A stretch of 64,000 nt of DNA from Candidatus Paraprevotella stercoravium (GTDB lineage: Bacteria; Bacteroidota; Bacteroidia; Bacteroidales; Bacteroidaceae): contig CALUIU010000005.1 of NCBI GenBank assembly GCA_944320795.1, forward strand, positions 1 to 64,000, in the 5' to 3' direction. The position numbers were made by a program, and so were the translations under genes. Shown in pieces: positions 62,597 through 64,000 of this stretch. The notes below the pieces were generated by a model. That model saw only the letters and a list, made by a program, of their open reading frames with translations. It did no database searches and was not told the DNA's origin. The stretch's first letter is position 1. The number at the start of each line of letters is the position of its first letter.

Positions 62597-63451
62597 TCAC
62601 TTCCTTGATTTTTCTTTTAATTGAACAGATAATGAATCCAGTTCATTCTGATCTGGAGATATAATGACGCTTACATCGCGCAAACGGGCAAAATCAGTAC
62701 CCAGATGTACTTTTATGCGATATGACAGTCCGTCTTTGGAATTTCTAACCTGATTGACCTTGCCAATGAACAGTCCCTCGGGAAATACGGATGAGAATCC
62801 ACTGGTTTCGATGACATCTCCCGTATTGATTTTTGCATAGCGGGGAATATCGTTCATCCACGCATAAAGCGGATTCCCGCCATCCCAGTTTAAATAACCG
62901 AAATAACCGCTTTTACGCAGGCGGCAGCTGATATTTGATTTGGAATTGAGTACTGGAATGACTATGGAATAGTGCGGTGCTGTAAGATATATGATTCCGA
63001 CAACTCCGGTTCCGCATACAACACCCATCTCCGGTCGCACTCCGTCGGCTTCTCCCCGGTTTATGGTAATGTAGTTGTCCTGGAGTAATACGGAGTTATT
63101 GACAACAGTAGCGGGCAGTAACTGGTAGGAACGAAGCAGGGAGTCGGTTCTCTGTTCTGTATAACTGTGTTCTGTGTCGAGTTTTTTGAGTTGGTGCTCC
63201 AGTTCTGCAATGCGATGTTCCAGCACGACATTGCGTTCGGTCAGTGCCCGGTTGTTGTCACCCAGTGCCAGATAAGCCAGAATGTTGGACTGCCATTCCA
63301 TGACTTTTCCGGAAACGGTGTTGGCCGAGGTAAACCATACACTGCCTTGGTATCCATTAAAGCGGAACAGGGCACACAAACTGATGGCCTCTAATAGGAT
63401 AAAGACCAGCCAGTAATTGTATTTCGATAGAAAATCAAGTAGTTTACGCAC
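62597..63451 (-). CDS. mreC: rod-shape determining protein MreC
   Basis: A 284-residue bitopic protein: one membrane helix (about 12-32), a coiled coil (about 70-110, ERNVVLEHRIAELEHQLKKLDTEH) and the beta-barrel MreC domain (VVNNSVLLQDNYITINRGEADGV, GVVGIIYLTAPHYSIVIPVLNSKSNISCRLR, GDVIETSGFSSVFPEGLFIGKV). It forms periplasmic filaments that activate PBP2/RodA. A strong hairpin separates it from mreB. Confidence 0.94.
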   Translation of the reverse strand: MRKLLDFLSKYNYWLVFILLEAISLCALFRFNGYQGSVWFTSANTVSGKVMEWQSNILAYLALGDNNRALTERNVVLEHRIAELEHQLKKLDTEHSYTEQRTDSLLRSYQLLPATVVNNSVLLQDNYITINRGEADGVRPEMGVVCGTGVVGIIYLTAPHYSIVIPVLNSKSNISCRLRKSGYFGYLNWDGGNPLYAWMNDIPRYAKINTGDVIETSGFSSVFPEGLFIGKVNQVRNSKDGLSYRIKVHLGTDFARLRDVSVIISPDQNELDSLSVQLKEKSRK

Positions 63452-63474
63452 GTTTTTGTCTGATTAAAGAAAAA

Positions 63475-63522
63475 CGGGAAATGAAAGGCGACGGGTACAA
63501 CCTCGCCGGGTTTCATTTCCCG
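63475..63522 (-). terminator. terminator or attenuator between mreB and mreC
   Basis: CGGGAAATGAAA pairs with TTTCATTTCCCG, with an inner GGCGA/TCGCC stem, and on the minus strand runs into TTTTTCTTT. It lies 27 nt past the mreB stop and 24 nt ahead of mreC, so it should reduce read-through and keep mreB expression above the rest of the operon. Confidence 0.85.
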
Positions 63523-63549
63523 CAGTTATGAGTCTTTCTCTGTTCTGGC

Positions 63550-64000
63550 TTACATCAGGAAAGAGAAGTTGTTTACATTTTTCAGCGCAATACCAGTTCC
63601 CTTGGCCACACTGTGCAACGGATCGTCGGCAATGTGGAACGGAATGTTGATCTTGTCTGTCAAGCGCTTGTCCAGTCCGCGCAGCAAGGCGCCGCCACCG
63701 CTCAGGTAAATGCCATTGTGTACAATGTCGGCATACAGTTCCGGTGGTGTATTTTCCAAAGCGTTCAGTACGGCCGTTTCGATACGGGCAATGGATTTTT
63801 CCAGACAGTGGGCAATCTCCTGATAGCATACCGGTATTTCCATGGGCAGTGCGGTAATACGGTTCGGACCATATACTACATAATCTTCCGGAGCCTCTTC
63901 TCCCAGATCGGTCAGTGCGGCACCTACATGGATTTTGATTCGTTCGGCCATACGCTCGCTCACCTTCACATTGTGCTGGCGGCTCATGTATTCCTGAATG
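63550..64000 (-). CDS. mreB: rod-shape determining protein MreB (partial, 5' part outside window)
   Basis: The last about 150 residues of the bacterial actin. The visible part has SERMAERIKIHVGAALTD, NRITALPMEIPV, the actin adenosine motif region GIYLSGGGALLRGLDKRL and AKGTGIALKN near the end. The frame is open to the window end, so the ATP-binding phosphate-1 loop lies outside. MreB filaments position the elongasome encoded downstream. Confidence 0.95.
   Translation of the reverse strand, partial: IQEYMSRQHNVKVSERMAERIKIHVGAALTDLGEEAPEDYVVYGPNRITALPMEIPVCYQEIAHCLEKSIARIETAVLNALENTPPELYADIVHNGIYLSGGGALLRGLDKRLTDKINIPFHIADDPLHSVAKGTGIALKNVNNFSFLM

Noticed and set aside
1-64000. CRISPR arrays, prophage or insertion sequences
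   Set aside because: No regularly spaced direct repeats, transposase genes, phage structural genes or IS ends were seen anywhere in the window.

Overview
The window is chromosomal DNA of a Bacteroidales bacterium, most like Bacteroides/Phocaeicola. Signs of this are the SusC/SusD pair, promoters of the TTTG-N19-TAnnTTTG type, lipoproteins with acidic surface-export signals, a PorT-like barrel, GldH, C-terminal tails resembling type IX secretion signals, and a biotin-dependent acyl-CoA carboxylase operon of the propionate/succinate branch. Species cannot be fixed from sequence reading alone. Most of the window is ordinary core genome. The GC content looks higher over 22.5-27.9 kb, and 52.9-54.8 kb is strongly AT-rich.

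Layout. 1-1.6 kb: tail of a 5S rRNA, tRNA-Lys, a broken hexosaminidase gene and tRNA-Leu. 1.6-6.2 kb (minus): topoisomerase IV subunit A, a DUF3316-like protein and an S41 peptidase. 6.4-9.9 kb: a large multidomain GH20 hexosaminidase, an intact relative of the broken gene. 10.2-16.4 kb (plus): glycyl-tRNA synthetase, an FKBP lipoprotein and the three-gene acyl-CoA carboxylase. 16.4-21.1 kb (minus): an outer-membrane protein, ECF sigma factor, FecR anti-sigma factor and TonB-dependent receptor. This signalling locus looks damaged: the receptor has an amber codon in its signal peptide, and the sigma frame has no normal start codon. 21.4-27.9 kb: asd, then an antiporter, TcdA, LolD-type ATPase, cysteine synthase and CvfB-like protein. 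28.2-34.2 kb: an unknown secreted protein, rplS, a 5'-nucleotidase split into two genes in swapped domain order, a PorT-like protein, ferredoxin and an acyltransferase. 34.3-43.2 kb (minus): Zn metalloprotease, SusC, SusD and a secreted protein, probably a peptide or protein acquisition locus. 43.4-48.6 kb (minus): aminotransferase, BI-1 protein, ribBA and an LptF/G permease. 48.9-49.4 kb: tRNA-Met/Ile2 and tRNA-Ala.

49.8-54.5 kb is the most interesting part. A 1002-residue surface lipoprotein with a long coiled-coil stalk is separated by about 640 AT-rich bases from a tyrosine recombinase gene. The gap holds a perfect Bacteroides promoter that points away from the lipoprotein gene and towards no gene. 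It lies between inverted repeats, and no promoter pointing at the lipoprotein could be found. This is the layout of an invertible promoter (phase-variable surface protein) in the OFF orientation. The recombinase appears to have lost its first catalytic arginine (Cys146), so the switch may be locked or driven by another enzyme.

54.8-64 kb: metF, holB, ricT and gldH on plus, meeting tail to tail the elongasome operon mreB-mreC-mreD-mrdA-rodA on minus; mreB is cut by the window end.
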